From Thermohalobaculum sp039815685 (GTDB taxonomy: Bacteria > Pseudomonadota > Alphaproteobacteria > Rhodobacterales > Rhodobacteraceae): 64,000 nt of DNA. Of this stretch, positions 52,392 through 61,193 are shown one piece after another (the first letter of the stretch is position 1; every line of letters begins with the position of its first letter). The stretch spans positions 9,875-73,874 of the forward strand of contig JBCBYV010000025.1 of assembly GCA_039815685.1 (NCBI GenBank), in the 5' to 3' direction. A program made the translations under genes and the position numbers. The notes beneath the pieces are model-generated. The model saw nothing but the letters and a program-made list of their open reading frames with translations. It ran no database searches and was not told the DNA's origin.

Positions 52392-53945
52392 ATGATGCTT
52401 GGTCTTCCCCGCACAGTCTTCGCCCGTGCTTTTCTTGCTGCCTGCGTGTCCCGGCAGCGTCGTTCGTTCCTGGCTGATGATCGCGGCGCGATCACGATGC
52501 TGGTGCTCGTGCTCGTCATCCCGCTCTTCGTGCTCGCGGGCCTGAGCATCGATCTCATGCGTCATGAGACGCAACGAGCCGACCTTCAGAACGCGCTCGA
52601 TCGCGGGGTTCTCGCTGCGGCGGATCTCTCGCAGGATGTGCCCGATGCGGCGACCGCCCGCACGATGATCTCCGAGTATATGGCGTCGCGGATCGACGAC
52701 AGCCGGAACTACAACCTGACGGTCGATGAGCCGGACACCACAGCCGGCCGGTCGATCAGCGCCTCCGCCGATCTGGAGATGGAAACCATCTTCATGCGCG
52801 CGATGGACACGGACGATCTTGCGGTTGCGACCGGCGCCGGCGCCTCGCAGGCCGTGGGTTTCACCGAGATCGTGCTCGTCCTCGACGTCTCCGCCTCGAT
52901 GACCGAAGCGTCGACCGCCGTCTCGGGCAACACGAAGCTCGACGATCTGAAGACGGCGGCGAGGGATTTCGTGACCACCGTGCTCACGTCGGACACGCAG
53001 AACCGCACCCTGATTTCGATCGTGCCCTATTCCAGCCAGGTGAACCTGCCCGACTGGATGGCGAGCCACTACAACATCAACAAGGACCACAGCTACTCGA
53101 CCTGTGTGGAGTACGACTCCCTCGATTTCTCGACGACCGAGATTTCCATGTCGTCACAGCTCGAGCAATCACAGCACTTCATCGAAGACCTCAACATCGG
53201 CGGCTACTACCGTCTCCGCGGCAATTTTCAGATCGGCTTCTGGATCGAATTCGTGGAAACGAGCCGTTCGGCAATGAACTACGGCTGCCCCGCTGCTGCC
53301 AACGCGATCACCGCTTATTCGAACAGCAGCGGCGAGCTTCATGACGCCATCGATGCTCTCCAGGGCGAGTCCTGGACGGCCTCCTATATGGGCATGAAGT
53401 GGGGTGCGCACCTCCTCGACCCCGGTGCATCGACCCTGATCGACACCAAGATCGCTGACGGCGATCTGTCCAGCGACTTCTCGGGCTGGCCGTTCACCTG
53501 GAACAGCACGCAGGCGAAGAAAATCGTCGTGCTGATGTCCGACGGCGTGAACACCCGCCTGAACCGGATGAATGACAGCGCCTATGACACCCTCGGTGCC
53601 GACGCCTTCAACAATCCCTACAACTACTCAGGCTTCTACTACTGCAGCAACTGCTACGACACACGGTACAAGTACACCCATGTGGACAACGACTCGATGG
53701 TGGACTCGTTCGGCGTGCCCCTCGGCGACTCCCAGCTCTACAAGACCTGCGATGCCGTGAAGCAGGGCGCATCGACGGTGGTCTACACCATCGGCTTCGA
53801 GCTCTCGAGCGACCCTTACGCCGCCGCCGTGCTGCAGGAATGCGCGACCTCTCTCTCGACCCACTACATGGTCGAAGGTGTCGATATCTCCACGGCCTTC
53901 GCGAACATCGCGTCCGAGCTCAAGACCCTGAAGCTGCATCTCTGA
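52392..53945 (+). CDS. tadG: Tad pilus protein TadG with von Willebrand A domain
   Basis: A 517-residue TadG. The N-terminal TadE-like segment includes FLADDRGAITMLVLVLVIPLFVLAG, a prepilin-type helix processed by CpaA. The vWA domain starts near residue 160 with VLVLDVSASMTEAS (MIDAS). The middle carries a Tyr-rich stretch with paired cysteines (NYSGFYYCSNCYDTRY). The end LKTLKLHL closes the domain. It heads the tadG-tadE-tadE operon, 10 bases before the next gene. Confidence 0.93.
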   Translation: MMLGLPRTVFARAFLAACVSRQRRSFLADDRGAITMLVLVLVIPLFVLAGLSIDLMRHETQRADLQNALDRGVLAAADLSQDVPDAATARTMISEYMASRIDDSRNYNLTVDEPDTTAGRSISASADLEMETIFMRAMDTDDLAVATGAGASQAVGFTEIVLVLDVSASMTEASTAVSGNTKLDDLKTAARDFVTTVLTSDTQNRTLISIVPYSSQVNLPDWMASHYNINKDHSYSTCVEYDSLDFSTTEISMSSQLEQSQHFIEDLNIGGYYRLRGNFQIGFWIEFVETSRSAMNYGCPAAANAITAYSNSSGELHDAIDALQGESWTASYMGMKWGAHLLDPGASTLIDTKIADGDLSSDFSGWPFTWNSTQAKKIVVLMSDGVNTRLNRMNDSAYDTLGADAFNNPYNYSGFYYCSNCYDTRYKYTHVDNDSMVDSFGVPLGDSQLYKTCDAVKQGASTVVYTIGFELSSDPYAAAVLQECATSLSTHYMVEGVDISTAFANIASELKTLKLHL

Positions 53946-53955
53946 GGCTGGCGTC

Positions 53956-54498
53956 ATGAGCACCCACAACACCGTCCTGCGGCGCTCCTTGCGCCGCTTT
54001 ATCGGAGACGACGACGGCTCGAGCAGTGTCGAGTTCGTCATCGTCTTCCCCCTCCTCTTCTTCGTCATCGCGGCGATCTTCGAGGTGGGGGTTCTGGCGA
54101 CCCGCGGCGTGATGCTGGAGCGCGCGCTGGATGTCGCAGCACGGGACCTGCGGCTAGGCAACGATCCCTTCGTCTCGCACGACAGCTTCAAGACGACCGT
54201 CTGCGGAAACGCACCGCTCCTCTTCAACTGCGAGAACGACCTCGTCGTCGAGCTGCGGGAACTCGACCTCGCCGATGCCTATCCGCAGAACCAGTCGAAC
54301 TGCCGGGACAGCACCGGGGCGGTCGACCCGACCATCACGTTCAGTGCGGGCGGGCGGAACCGGATCATGTTCATCCGCGCCTGCATGATCGTGCGGCCGA
54401 TCTTCCCGGGCATAGGGGTCGGGCTGGCGATGCCGAAGGACAGCGGCGGTGGCCACCAGATCGTGACCTACACCGCCTTCATGAATGAGCCCGCGTGA
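53956..54498 (+). CDS. TadE-family pseudopilin (first)
   Basis: A 180-residue TadE-type pseudopilin. The prepilin-like helix DDGSSSVEFVIVFPLLFFVIAAIFEVG has the conserved Glu at +5. The rest contains two pairs of cysteines (TTVCGNAPLLFNC, QSNCRDSTG, IRACMIV). Overlaps the next gene by four bases. Confidence 0.92.
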   Translation: MSTHNTVLRRSLRRFIGDDDGSSSVEFVIVFPLLFFVIAAIFEVGVLATRGVMLERALDVAARDLRLGNDPFVSHDSFKTTVCGNAPLLFNCENDLVVELRELDLADAYPQNQSNCRDSTGAVDPTITFSAGGRNRIMFIRACMIVRPIFPGIGVGLAMPKDSGGGHQIVTYTAFMNEPA

Positions 54499-55097
54499 TG
54501 AGTGCCCCCCGCCCTCACAGCCGGCTCGGCCGAGCGCTCTCCGCCTTCTGGGCCGAGGATCGCGCGGCGATCTCGTTTGAGTTCATGATCATCTTCCCGG
54601 TGCTGCTGTTCCTGCTCGTCGCCAGCTTCGGATATTACGAGGCCTTTCGGTCAACCAGCAAAACCTCGAAAGTCGCGTTTGCCGTCAATGACATCATGAG
54701 CCGTCACGACGCGGTGGACGATGTCGATATGACCAATCTCTTCGCCGTGGCGGAGAAGATGATGCCGAACACCGTGTCGGGCCTGCAGATGCGGATAACG
54801 AGCGTGTGCTTCGAGAACGGCACCTACAAGGTGCTCTGGTCCTATGTGAACGCATCGACCGGCACGACGCCGCCGGCGGAAATGCTGGACGGGGACATCC
54901 CCGTGGGCGTGATGCCGACGATCGAGGCACAGGACTCGGCGATCATCACGGAGATCAACGGGACCTGGACGCCGTTCATGACGCTGGTGGGCCTCAGGAC
55001 ACGCTCCATCGAGAGCAGGTTGGTCGTCCGGCCACGCTTCGTGCAGATCATTCCGCACTCGACGCTGAACCCCTCGAATATCTGCCCGACTTCCTGA
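54495..55097 (+). CDS. TadE/TadF-family pseudopilin (second)
   Basis: A 200-residue pseudopilin. The helix EDRAAISFEFMIIFPVLLFLLVASFG follows a short charged leader, with Glu at +5 position. The remainder is a globular periplasmic domain. Starts inside the stop of the preceding gene, so the two are coupled. It is the last tad gene; hisS begins 83 bases on. Confidence 0.9.
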   Translation: MMSAPRPHSRLGRALSAFWAEDRAAISFEFMIIFPVLLFLLVASFGYYEAFRSTSKTSKVAFAVNDIMSRHDAVDDVDMTNLFAVAEKMMPNTVSGLQMRITSVCFENGTYKVLWSYVNASTGTTPPAEMLDGDIPVGVMPTIEAQDSAIITEINGTWTPFMTLVGLRTRSIESRLVVRPRFVQIIPHSTLNPSNICPTS

Positions 55098-55180
55098 GGG
55101 CCCGACCTGTCGGACGCCGGGGTGGCTTGTCCCTCCCCGGCGCATCCGATAGTGCCCCGGCCCAAGCAGCCAGGGCATGC

Positions 55181-56734
55181 ATGATGGCCGACAAGAAAGC
55201 GAAGAAGCAGCCGCGCCCCAAGGCCGAACCGCCAAAGGGCTTTCGGGACTATTTCGGCGTCGAGGTGACCGAGCGTGCTCAGATGCTGCGCGCGATCACC
55301 GAGGTCTATCACCGCTACGGCTTCGACCCGCTCGAAAGCTCCGCCGTCGAGACCGTGGAGGCGCTTGGCAAGTTTCTGCCGGACGTGGACCGGCCGAACG
55401 ACGGCGTCTTCGCCTGGCAGGAGGGGGACGACGATACCTGGCTCGCCCTCCGCTACGACCTCACGGCCCCCCTTGCCCGCGTCTTCGCGCAGAACCGGCT
55501 GACCCTGCCGACGCCCTATCGTCGCTATGCCGTCGGCCCGGTCTGGCGGAACGAGAAGCCGGGCCCCGGCCGCTACCGGCAGTTCTACCAATGCGACGCC
55601 GACACCGTTGGCTCGGCCAACGTCGCCGCCGATGCTGAGATCTGCATGATGCTCGCCGACGCCTTCGAGGCCGTGGGCATCGGCCGCGACGATGTCCGCA
55701 TCGCCATCAACAACCGCAAGGTCCTGAACGGCATCCTCAACCGTCTTCACTCGATGGAGGGGCAAGACGTCTCGGGAGCGATCCGTTCCTCAACCACGAA
55801 AGCGCTGCGGAAGGTCGAGAGCTTCGACGAATGGAGTGCGGCGGTTCTGCGTACCGTCGACAAGTTCGACAAGGTTGGCGCAGAAGGTGTGCGCGAGTTG
55901 CTTACCGATGGAAGGCGAGATCAGTCCGGCGCCTTTATCGAGGGTGTAGGCCTGTCGAGCGGTGAAGCTGATCTCATCCTCGAGTTCCTCCTCTCCAGCG
56001 GACGCACGGATGGCGACACGATCTCGAAGCTGAGAGACGTCGTTGGAGAGACGAAGACCGGCCTGGATGGCGTCGACGAGCTGGAGTCCATCGCCACCCT
56101 CCTCGACGCCCAAGGCTATGGCACAAGGGCTGCCATAGATCCCGCCGTCGTGCGCGGCCTCGGCTACTATACGGGGCCCGTGTTCGAGGCGGAGTTGACC
56201 TTCGAGATCACGGACAAGGACGGGCGGCGGCGGCAGTTCGGCTCCGTCGCGGGGGGCGGGCGCTACGACGACCTCGTGAAGCGCTTCACCGGACAGGCCG
56301 TCCCCGCCACCGGCATCTCCATCGGCGTGGATCGCCTTCTCGCAGCCCTCCGCGCCATCGGCCGCGCCGGCGCGCGCGAAGCGACGGGCCCCGTTGTCAT
56401 CCTCGCGCTCGAACGCGACCGCATGGCCGACTACCAGGCGATGTGCGCCGAGCTCCGCAACGCGGATATCCGCGCCGAGGTTTTTCTCGGCGGCGGCAAT
56501 ATGGGCAAGCAGCTCAAATACGCCGACAAGCGCGCCGCCCCCATTGCGATCATCGAGGGCGAGGGCGAACGGGCTGACGGCATCGTCCAGCTCAAAGACC
56601 TCGTCCTCGGCGCAAAACTCTCCGCCGAAATTGAGACGCGCGAGGAATGGGCCGAGCAGCCGGCCCAGCGCAGCGTTGCCCGCACCGATCTCGTCACGGC
56701 GGTCAAAGCGATGCTCGCGGGCGAGGCAAAATGA
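55181..56734 (+). CDS. hisS: Histidine--tRNA ligase
   Basis: A class II aminoacyl-tRNA synthetase of about 517 residues. Motif 2 reads VWRNEKPGPGRYRQFYQCDAD; the histidine-binding loop is RGLGYYTGPVFEAEL; motif 3 follows in GISIGVDRLLAAL. The frame is open further left, over tadE, but the start is at one of two adjacent ATGs (55181 or 55184) that give the standard N-terminus KGFRDYFGVE. The stop overlaps the start of the HisZ-HisG gene. Confidence 0.96.
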   Translation: MMADKKAKKQPRPKAEPPKGFRDYFGVEVTERAQMLRAITEVYHRYGFDPLESSAVETVEALGKFLPDVDRPNDGVFAWQEGDDDTWLALRYDLTAPLARVFAQNRLTLPTPYRRYAVGPVWRNEKPGPGRYRQFYQCDADTVGSANVAADAEICMMLADAFEAVGIGRDDVRIAINNRKVLNGILNRLHSMEGQDVSGAIRSSTTKALRKVESFDEWSAAVLRTVDKFDKVGAEGVRELLTDGRRDQSGAFIEGVGLSSGEADLILEFLLSSGRTDGDTISKLRDVVGETKTGLDGVDELESIATLLDAQGYGTRAAIDPAVVRGLGYYTGPVFEAELTFEITDKDGRRRQFGSVAGGGRYDDLVKRFTGQAVPATGISIGVDRLLAALRAIGRAGAREATGPVVILALERDRMADYQAMCAELRNADIRAEVFLGGGNMGKQLKYADKRAAPIAIIEGEGERADGIVQLKDLVLGAKLSAEIETREEWAEQPAQRSVARTDLVTAVKAMLAGEAK

Positions 56735-58758
56735 TCGACGAGGCACGGGACAACCGGTTGCCGGAGCCCACGAACGAGCCCGAAGCGGGCGCATCAGGCA
56801 GCACTGGCTACGGCCGTGCAGGACGCGCCTGGCAGGGGGCGGCACTCGCTGAGATCGATGCGCTTCTCGCCACGCTCGGCCGCCTCCACCACGAGGCCGG
56901 CTATCGCGAGGTCTCTCCGCCCGAGCTCTTCCCCGCCGAAGTCATGCTGTCGCTCTATGGCGAGGATGTGCGTGGGCGCGCCTTCCTCTTCCCCGGCGGC
57001 GGCAGTGGCGAAGAGCTCTGCCTCCGCCCGGACTTCACCGTGCCCGTGGCCATCATGCACGGCGCTGCGGGTTGGCAGCGAGCGGCGAAATACGCCTATC
57101 AGGGTCCTGTCTTCCGCCGCCAACCCCAGGGTTCGAGCCGCCCGATCGAGTACCTTCAGGCAGGCATCGAGAACATCGGCGCCGCAGACCCCGCCGCGGC
57201 GGAGGCCCAGATCCTCGCTCTCACGCTGAATGGGCTGGAGGCGCTCGGGGCGGGCCCCGTGGACGTTGTCACCGGCGATCTCGGCATCGTATTCGCCCTC
57301 CTTGAGGCGCTCGACATGCCCGTCGGCCGCCGCGCCCTTCTCCGCCGCCATGTGTGGCGCCCCACCCGCTTCGCCCGCCTCGTCGAGGCGGCTCAGGCCG
57401 CAGCCCAGGCGCGACCGGCCCACACCGCGCTGCTGACCGCCTTGGACGCGGGCGAGACCGCGCTCCAGAGCCATCTCGCCGAAGGTGGCGAGATCCTAGG
57501 CGTCCGGGGTGTTGCGGAGGTGGCGGCGCGCGCCGCGGCCCTTGCTGCTGCTGCCGACGAACCGCCGATGTCCTCCGAGCAGGCCGCCCTGATCGACGCC
57601 GTCCTCGGCCTTCAGGGTGAGGCGGGCGACGTGCTGGCCAGCATGCGCACCATCGCGGCGGAGGCGGGGGTCGATATCGGCCGGGCGCTCGACGCCTTCG
57701 AACGCCGGCTCGACGCCTTCAACCGCGCAGGTCTCGATGGGGAGGCGTTGCGCTTCGACGCAAGCTTCGGGCGCACGCTCGAATATTATGACGGCTTCGT
57801 CTTCGAGCTGACGGCGCCCGGACGCCCCGAGCTTCCCTCCCTCGCCGGCGGCGGGCGGTACGACAGCCTGACCGCCCGGCTCGGTGCCCAACGCGCGATC
57901 CCGGCCGTCGGTGCCATCATCCGGCCCGAGGCCGTGCTAGCCGCCCGCGCGGATGAGACGGATGATCACGGCGCGCCCAAAGCTTTTCCCCGTCCCTTCG
58001 CCACAGCCCTTCCCGCGGCGGGGCTGCCCCCCGCCAGCGCAATCCCCGGCGGCGATGTCGTCATGGCCCTGCCCTCCAAGGGCCGCCTGCAGGAAGCGAC
58101 CATCGACTGGTTCGCCGCGCGGGGCATCACCATCCGCCGAACCGGCGGGGGGCGCGAATACGCAGCAGAGGCAGAAGGTGTGCCGGGCTTGGGTGTTGCC
58201 ATGCTCTCGGCCGGTGAGATCCCCGCAGCACTCGAGGCCGGGCTCGTCCATCTGGGCATCACCGGCCTCGACCTCGTGGAGGAGAGGATCGCAGCCTGGC
58301 AGGGCCGACTCAGCCTCGCGGCCCCCATGGGCTTCGGCCATGCAGACCTTGTGGTCGCCGTCCCGGGCTGGTGGCGCGACGTAACGACGATGGCCGATCT
58401 CGACGACGCCGCCGAACGCTTTCGCGCCCGCCACGGCCATGCCCTGCGCATCGCCACGAAGTATCACAACCTGACGCGCCAGTTCTTCCGCGCCAACGGC
58501 GTGGCGGACTACCGGATCGTGGACAGCCAGGGAGCGACCGAAGCGGCGCCCAAGAACCAGTCGGCGGAGGCGCTGGTCGATATTACGACCACGGGCGAGA
58601 CCCTGCGCGCCAACCATCTCAGGCAGCTCGATGACGGGGTGATCCTGCGCTCGGAGGCCTGCCTCTTCGTTGCGCGCAAAGACCGCCTTCCCTCTGCCGC
58701 CAAGTCGGCCGCGGCGCAACTCATGGACCGCCTAGGAATCCGTGAAGCGCTGGGGTGA
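56731..58758 (+). CDS. hisZG: HisZ-HisG fusion: ATP phosphoribosyltransferase regulatory and catalytic domains in one frame
   Basis: One 675-residue reading frame. Residues about 1-398 are HisZ, the HisRS-like regulatory subunit: FLFPGGGSGEELCLRPDFTVPV, KYAYQGPVFRRQ, EYLQAGIENIG, FDASFGRTLEYYDGFVF and SLAGGGRYDSL. Residues about 399-441 form a Pro/Ala-rich linker. Residues about 442-675 are short-form HisG: MALPSKGRLQEATIDWFAARG, GITGLDLVEER and GETLRANHLRQLDDG. The catalytic PRPP motif region VDITTTGETLRAN is present. There is no stop between domains. The ATG overlaps the hisS stop (ATGA). Internal ATG at 58063 has no good ribosome site. Confidence 0.92.
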   Translation: MIDEARDNRLPEPTNEPEAGASGSTGYGRAGRAWQGAALAEIDALLATLGRLHHEAGYREVSPPELFPAEVMLSLYGEDVRGRAFLFPGGGSGEELCLRPDFTVPVAIMHGAAGWQRAAKYAYQGPVFRRQPQGSSRPIEYLQAGIENIGAADPAAAEAQILALTLNGLEALGAGPVDVVTGDLGIVFALLEALDMPVGRRALLRRHVWRPTRFARLVEAAQAAAQARPAHTALLTALDAGETALQSHLAEGGEILGVRGVAEVAARAAALAAAADEPPMSSEQAALIDAVLGLQGEAGDVLASMRTIAAEAGVDIGRALDAFERRLDAFNRAGLDGEALRFDASFGRTLEYYDGFVFELTAPGRPELPSLAGGGRYDSLTARLGAQRAIPAVGAIIRPEAVLAARADETDDHGAPKAFPRPFATALPAAGLPPASAIPGGDVVMALPSKGRLQEATIDWFAARGITIRRTGGGREYAAEAEGVPGLGVAMLSAGEIPAALEAGLVHLGITGLDLVEERIAAWQGRLSLAAPMGFGHADLVVAVPGWWRDVTTMADLDDAAERFRARHGHALRIATKYHNLTRQFFRANGVADYRIVDSQGATEAAPKNQSAEALVDITTTGETLRANHLRQLDDGVILRSEACLFVARKDRLPSAAKSAAAQLMDRLGIREALG

Positions 58759-59217
58759 TGCCCGTCAATCAAGCGCCTTGTGCGTCGAGAATAACGGCCT
58801 CTTCACCATTGCGGCGGTGATGCGCGGAACGCCCCGCAGAATTCCCTGAAGGCGCCAAAAAGCGGACACATGAGTCGGCGATACAGACCATGTCACCGGT
58901 TGGGGTGACTGCGTAGCGTCACTTGCATTCGGGCACCGTCGTCCCATGCCGGCCGGGCCGTGGACAACGCGCTTTGTGTAGCCCGTGTTTCCTTGCAAAT
59001 TCGCTAAAATTCGACGGAAGGACGGCTAGAACAGCGGCCCTTCCGTAACTAATGCGTTCTGCACCGTTCGGCCTGCCAACAATGACACATCGACAGGATC
59101 AATTGCGCGGACACAGTCGCCCCATATCGGCCAGTCATTAGTTGAAAACGAGTAAGAGAGGGCGGTTAACAACCGGTAAATTTCCCCTCTGCACGCTCAG
59201 ATTCTGAGGGATACCCC
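58759..59217. other. Intergenic region between hisZG and recR ends
   Basis: A 459-base gap between convergent genes. It is less GC-rich near its right half (caaattcgctaaaattcg, attagttgaaaacgag). I see no gene, tRNA, or clear terminator. Confidence 0.5.
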
Positions 59218-59823
59218 TTACACGCTCCTGCGCTGTGAAAGCGCCGCCGAAAGCGTTCCATCGTCGAGATAATCCAGCTCCCCGCCAATCGGCACACCTC
59301 GCCCGAGAGCGGTGACCGACGCTCCCGTACCCTCAAGATAATCCTGCACGACATGCGCGGTCGTCTGCGCATCCATCGTGGCTGCAAGGGCGAGAATCAC
59401 CTCCTCGATCCCCTCCTCCGCCACGCGTGCAGCAAGGGCCGGCAGCCTAAGTGTCTCGGGCGTCACGCCATCTAGCGCCGAGAGAAGCCCGCCCAGCACA
59501 TGGTACTGGCCGCGAAAGGCGCTGCTCCGCTCGATGGCCCAGAGATCCGCGACCTCCGCCACCACGCAGAGGCGCTTGGGATCACGCCCCGGGTCGGTGC
59601 AGATCGCACAAAGGCGCGCCGTGCCGAGGTTGCCGCACCGCTCGCAAGTCTGGACGCTCGTCGCCACCTCGTTCATCGCCTCCAGGAGCGGCAGAAAGAG
59701 ACGCTCCCGTTTCTTCAGAAGCGCAAGCGCAACCCGGCGAGCCGAGCGCGGGCCCAGCCCCGGCAGCTTCGCAAGGAGCGCGATCATCCGCTCCAGGGCG
59801 CCGGTGCCGTCATCGTTGCGCAT
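59218..59823 (-). CDS. recR: Recombination mediator protein RecR
   Basis: A 201-residue RecR that acts with RecF/RecO in loading RecA at gaps. An HhH start (LAKLPGLGPRSARRVALALL), a four-Cys zinc finger (CERCGNLGTARLCAIC) and a Toprim domain (RLCVVAEVADLWAIERS, GQYHVLGG) are all in place. The ATG at 59823 gives the usual length. It is 11 bases downstream of the amidinotransferase-fold gene. Confidence 0.96.
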   Translation of the reverse strand: MRNDDGTGALERMIALLAKLPGLGPRSARRVALALLKKRERLFLPLLEAMNEVATSVQTCERCGNLGTARLCAICTDPGRDPKRLCVVAEVADLWAIERSSAFRGQYHVLGGLLSALDGVTPETLRLPALAARVAEEGIEEVILALAATMDAQTTAHVVQDYLEGTGASVTALGRGVPIGGELDYLDDGTLSAALSQRRSV

Positions 59824-59834
59824 GACCCCGCCCC

Positions 59835-60842
59835 TCAGCCCGTCGCCGAGCCGTCCCGCGCCACGATGCCCGTGAGGCATCCAACAGCGCCCGCGGCCTT
59901 GCGCAGCTCGTCCATCGGCGCGGTCAAGACCTCCACGCCGAGGCCCTCGTAGAACGCCCGCATCGCCTCCAGGCCGCGATCTCCGGCGACCGAGGGCATC
60001 AGGATCCGACGCGGGCCGAGCGTGACGACATTGAGCCCCGTATTCACCGAGGCCTCGGGCAAGTCACGCGGCGGGAATGCCACCTCGTAGCCACGCTCCA
60101 TCAGCGCCGTCACCGCCCCATGCGGCACGCGACGCGGCCAGGCGACGGCGAGATCGGGCGCGAGGATCCGGAGCATTCCCATCAGATGCATCACGCCCCA
60201 GGGCATATCGACCGCGACGATCTCGACCCCCAGCCCCTGCAGCACCCGTGCAATCTGCCCGATCGCTTCATCGTTCGTGCGCAAACCCCGACCGAGGACG
60301 ACCGTCCCGGCGTCGAGCCACATCATATCGGCACCCTCGAAGGTCGCCCGGCCCGTGAGCGTGGCGAGGATCGGCACGCGCGCCGCGGCGAGGGCCGCCG
60401 CCACCGCCACCTCCTCGCCAGCCCGCACCTCGGAGGCCGGGCGCGCGAGGATCGCGCCTTCGGGCGTCATCGCGAAAAGGTCGGCCGCGAACATCTGGTT
60501 CGGATGCGTCGTCGAGCCCGGCACCTCGATGACCGCGACACCCTCCGCACGGTAGAGCGCTGCCAGCCCCGCATGCTCCTCGACCGCAAGCGCGAGATCG
60601 ACGGGAGCGAGGAGCTGATGCGCGTCCGGCGACGCAGACGCCTGCCCGAGCGCCGGACCGGGTGGGGAGAGCAGAACCGTGCGGAGCGGCGCCCACTCGC
60701 TCGCGATACCGGCGGCCGCCCAGTGCGTGCCAAGTTCGGCGCGATGCGACGCCACTCGCGGCTGCCAGCCAGCACCACCATAGGCCGCCGTGCCGAAACT
60801 GTCCGCCAGCCTCGCCGGCGTCCCCTCCCCCTCCGGCGCCAT
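59835..60842 (-). CDS. Amidinotransferase/DDAH-fold guanidine-modifying enzyme homologue
   Basis: A 335-residue member of the arginine deiminase/dimethylarginine dimethylaminohydrolase superfamily. Likely active-site parts are HPNQMFAADLFAM early on, EGADMMWLD, GVMHLMGML with the His, and GAVGCLTGIV near the end with Cys around residue 322. Such enzymes act on guanidino groups of arginine or methylarginine. The substrate cannot be set from sequence. It sits between ybaB and recR, with its ATG overlapping the ybaB stop (TGATG). Confidence 0.82.
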   Translation of the reverse strand: MAPEGEGTPARLADSFGTAAYGGAGWQPRVASHRAELGTHWAAAGIASEWAPLRTVLLSPPGPALGQASASPDAHQLLAPVDLALAVEEHAGLAALYRAEGVAVIEVPGSTTHPNQMFAADLFAMTPEGAILARPASEVRAGEEVAVAAALAAARVPILATLTGRATFEGADMMWLDAGTVVLGRGLRTNDEAIGQIARVLQGLGVEIVAVDMPWGVMHLMGMLRILAPDLAVAWPRRVPHGAVTALMERGYEVAFPPRDLPEASVNTGLNVVTLGPRRILMPSVAGDRGLEAMRAFYEGLGVEVLTAPMDELRKAAGAVGCLTGIVARDGSATG

Positions 60843-61192
60843 CAGCCGAAGGGCAGCTTCATGCCGGGGGGCAGCGGCAGGCCCTCGGTGACCTTTGCCA
60901 TCTCCGCCTGTGCGGCCTCGCGCGCCTTCTGCAGCGCATCGTTGACGGCAGCCGTGATCAGGTCCTCCAGCACCGCCTTCTCCTCGGTCCCGTCGACGAG
61001 CGCCTCGGCCACCTCGAGACCCAGGACCAGCCCCTTGCCGTTCGCTCGGGCACGGACCATGCCGGCGCCGGCCGTCCCCTCGGCCTCGATTTCGGCCACG
61101 CGGGCCTGCGCGTCCTGCAGCTTCTGCTGCAGCTCGCCCGCCTGCGCCATGAGCTTCGCCATGTCGCCGAGCCCGCCCATTCCCTTGAACAT
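60842..61192 (-). CDS. YbaB/EbfC family nucleoid-associated protein
   Basis: A 116-residue YbaB protein, a dimeric DNA-binding factor. MAKLMAQAGELQQKLQDAQARVAEIEAEG is the helix; the strand region runs VRARANGKGLVLGLEV. Start at 61192 (MFKGMGGLGDM) is standard. It lies one base past the dnaX stop, as in many bacteria. Confidence 0.95.
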   Translation of the reverse strand: MFKGMGGLGDMAKLMAQAGELQQKLQDAQARVAEIEAEGTAGAGMVRARANGKGLVLGLEVAEALVDGTEEKAVLEDLITAAVNDALQKAREAAQAEMAKVTEGLPLPPGMKLPFG

Positions 61193-61193
61193 G

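Noticed and set aside
57121..57150. tRNA-like T-arm sequence (ggttcgagcc)
   Set aside because: It lies within the conserved HisZ coding frame and no acceptor or anticodon stem surrounds it.
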